This document shows, piece by piece, positions 63,303 through 64,000 of a DNA stretch of 64,000 bases. The stretch is from Flavobacteriaceae bacterium CRH (GTDB taxonomy: Bacteria > Bacteroidota > Bacteroidia > Flavobacteriales > Flavobacteriaceae). The DNA is taken from the NCBI GenBank assembly GCA_001507425.1, contig LMAJ01000018.1, positions 39,784 to 103,783 of the forward strand. Reading direction: 5' to 3'. Position numbers and translations under genes: made by a program. Within the stretch, counting starts at the first letter, position 1. Each line of letters begins with the position of its first letter. The notes under the pieces are model-generated. The model did no database searches, was not told where the DNA came from, and saw only the letters and a program-made list of their open reading frames with translations.

Positions 63303-64000
63303 TTATTTTTCAATACAATCATTTTTATCCGTTACTTTAATTTTATATCCTACTGAATTTGCTTTTAAGCCTGTTATCTTGTAGTGTGAATTATCAATTT
63401 TAGATGCTGTGCTTAAAACATTATCAACATAAAAATTATAAGGTGATTCACCACTTAAAATTTCAATATCAATTGTTGCATCTTCGAAACCAAAACAAGT
63501 TGGTTGAGTTTGTGATGTTATTTTAAATTGCATTTTGGCAGGTTCAATATATTGGAAAGGTTGTTGGGAAACCTGGAGGGAACCCATAGGTTGCCCATTT
63601 AATCGTGCCTGATATTTTACCGTATAAAAATTTCCATTTTCTAATGTTTCTCCCAAGTTTGGAAAGGAATATTTATATAAATTAGTGGCAGGATCTAAAA
63701 CAAAAGAAGTTATTATTTCAGTATTTTGAAAACGTGGAGTCGTTTTTGCAGGATCTGCATTTACGACATAAATGAGGCTTAAATCCTCACCGGTTTTTAG
63801 TTTTTCTTTAAAAAAAACTTCAATTTTTTGGATATTATTACCGTTGCATTTTGGCGCTTCATAAGTAATATATTGCGCTACTGGTGCACATGAAGAATAG
63901 GTAATAGCCAAAGGAGTTGTAAAAGCTCTGGTAGTATAACCTAATCTAAAATAAATTGGTGTATTCAAATAATTGGTATGATTGGCACCTAAAAGTTGTT
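63303..64000 (-). CDS. SprB-repeat-type secreted protein, partial (runs off the window)
   Basis: The reading frame is open to the right edge, so the start is outside; the TTG at 63968 is not a real start. At least 231 residues are visible. They include a domain with QYITYEAPKCNGNNIQKIEV and VYVVNADPAK-like strands, and a C-terminal SprB-like repeat (TQPTCFGFEDATIDIEILSG, then SPYNFYVDNV and KIKVTDKNDCIEK). The end is 22 bp before the next gene's signal-peptide start. It belongs to the same operon as the SprB-repeat protein. Confidence 0.75.
   Translation of the reverse strand, partial: QLLGANHTNYLNTPIYFRLGYTTRAFTTPLAITYSSCAPVAQYITYEAPKCNGNNIQKIEVFFKEKLKTGEDLSLIYVVNADPAKTTPRFQNTEIITSFVLDPATNLYKYSFPNLGETLENGNFYTVKYQARLNGQPMGSLQVSQQPFQYIEPAKMQFKITSQTQPTCFGFEDATIDIEILSGESPYNFYVDNVLSTASKIDNSHYKITGLKANSVGYKIKVTDKNDCIEK

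Noticed and set aside
63281..63322. Upstream ATG of the SprB-repeat gene
   Set aside because: It overlaps the end of the preceding gene and places 14 residues before the signal peptide; ATG 63280 is better.
1..64000. tRNA, rRNA or CRISPR
   Set aside because: No cloverleaf with a GTTCGAATC-type arm, no rRNA-like GC-rich segment and no evenly spaced direct repeats were seen.

Overview
The window looks like a chromosomal segment of a Flavobacterium or a close relative (Bacteroidota, Flavobacteriales). The DNA is AT-rich. Exact or near-exact TAnnTTTG -7 elements precede many starts. The gene content is typical of the group: a fused ccoNO oxidase gene, SprB-repeat proteins, a type IX secretion (T9SS) sorting tail, a DUF5606 protein and SUKH immunity proteins. 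No rRNA, tRNA or CRISPR array was seen.

Layout. (1) 1-1544: a secreted protein of unknown function and the tRNA-modification gene sua5. (2) 1926-10831: a surface-glycan cluster with a GT2-GT4 fusion glycosyltransferase, a DUF5672 protein, a WaaP-like kinase, a GT9 heptosyltransferase-like enzyme, three small GT2 enzymes (two are close paralogues) and a polysaccharide deacetylase. It probably builds LPS core or lipid-linked glycan. (3) 10905-21598: housekeeping genes dapD, a PAS protein, a ParE/RelE-type toxin-antitoxin pair, ruvX, mqo, a FUSC transporter-like protein, def, a DUF5606 protein, a lipoprotein alpha-carbonic anhydrase, mazG and a Crp/Fnr regulator. (4) 21801-31805: a complete cbb3 oxidase locus, ccoI-ccoS-ccoNO-ccoQ-ccoP-ccoG-ccoH plus a SafE-like membrane protein, with hemN convergent. 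A shared palindrome sits at the same distance from the -7 element in the ccoS and hemN promoters and 1 bp further away in the ccoI promoter. This suggests an oxygen-responsive Crp/Fnr regulon. (5) 31933-43530: small membrane proteins, DoxX, an acyl-CoA carboxylase beta subunit, lpxD, msrB, prfB (with an intact programmed +1 frameshift that splits the reading frame), a threonine aldolase, an ebfC-like gene, an S9 peptidase and a cysteine-synthase-like enzyme.

(6) 43898-64000 is the accessory region and the most interesting part. Read on the minus strand from the right edge it carries a partial SprB-repeat protein, a 1633-residue SprB-repeat protein with a type A T9SS sorting tail, an 822-residue beta-barrel-like protein, and a 1778-residue secreted protein. 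The last has a fibronectin type III-like domain, an HExxH metalloprotease-like centre and a nuclease-like C-terminal tip. It overlaps the next gene, a probable immunity gene, by ATGA. Further downstream lie an orphan toxin tip joined to a SUKH-3 immunity gene, a SMI1/KNR4 gene and two unknown genes each preceded by a broken gene tail. These cassettes are separated by two families of palindromic repeats: five copies of a GCGCAAA/TTTGCGC hairpin and two copies of a ~125-bp inverted-repeat element. The whole reads as a T9SS-associated polymorphic toxin locus with an immunity-cassette array. The family-level calls rest on motifs read by eye; no database search was possible.
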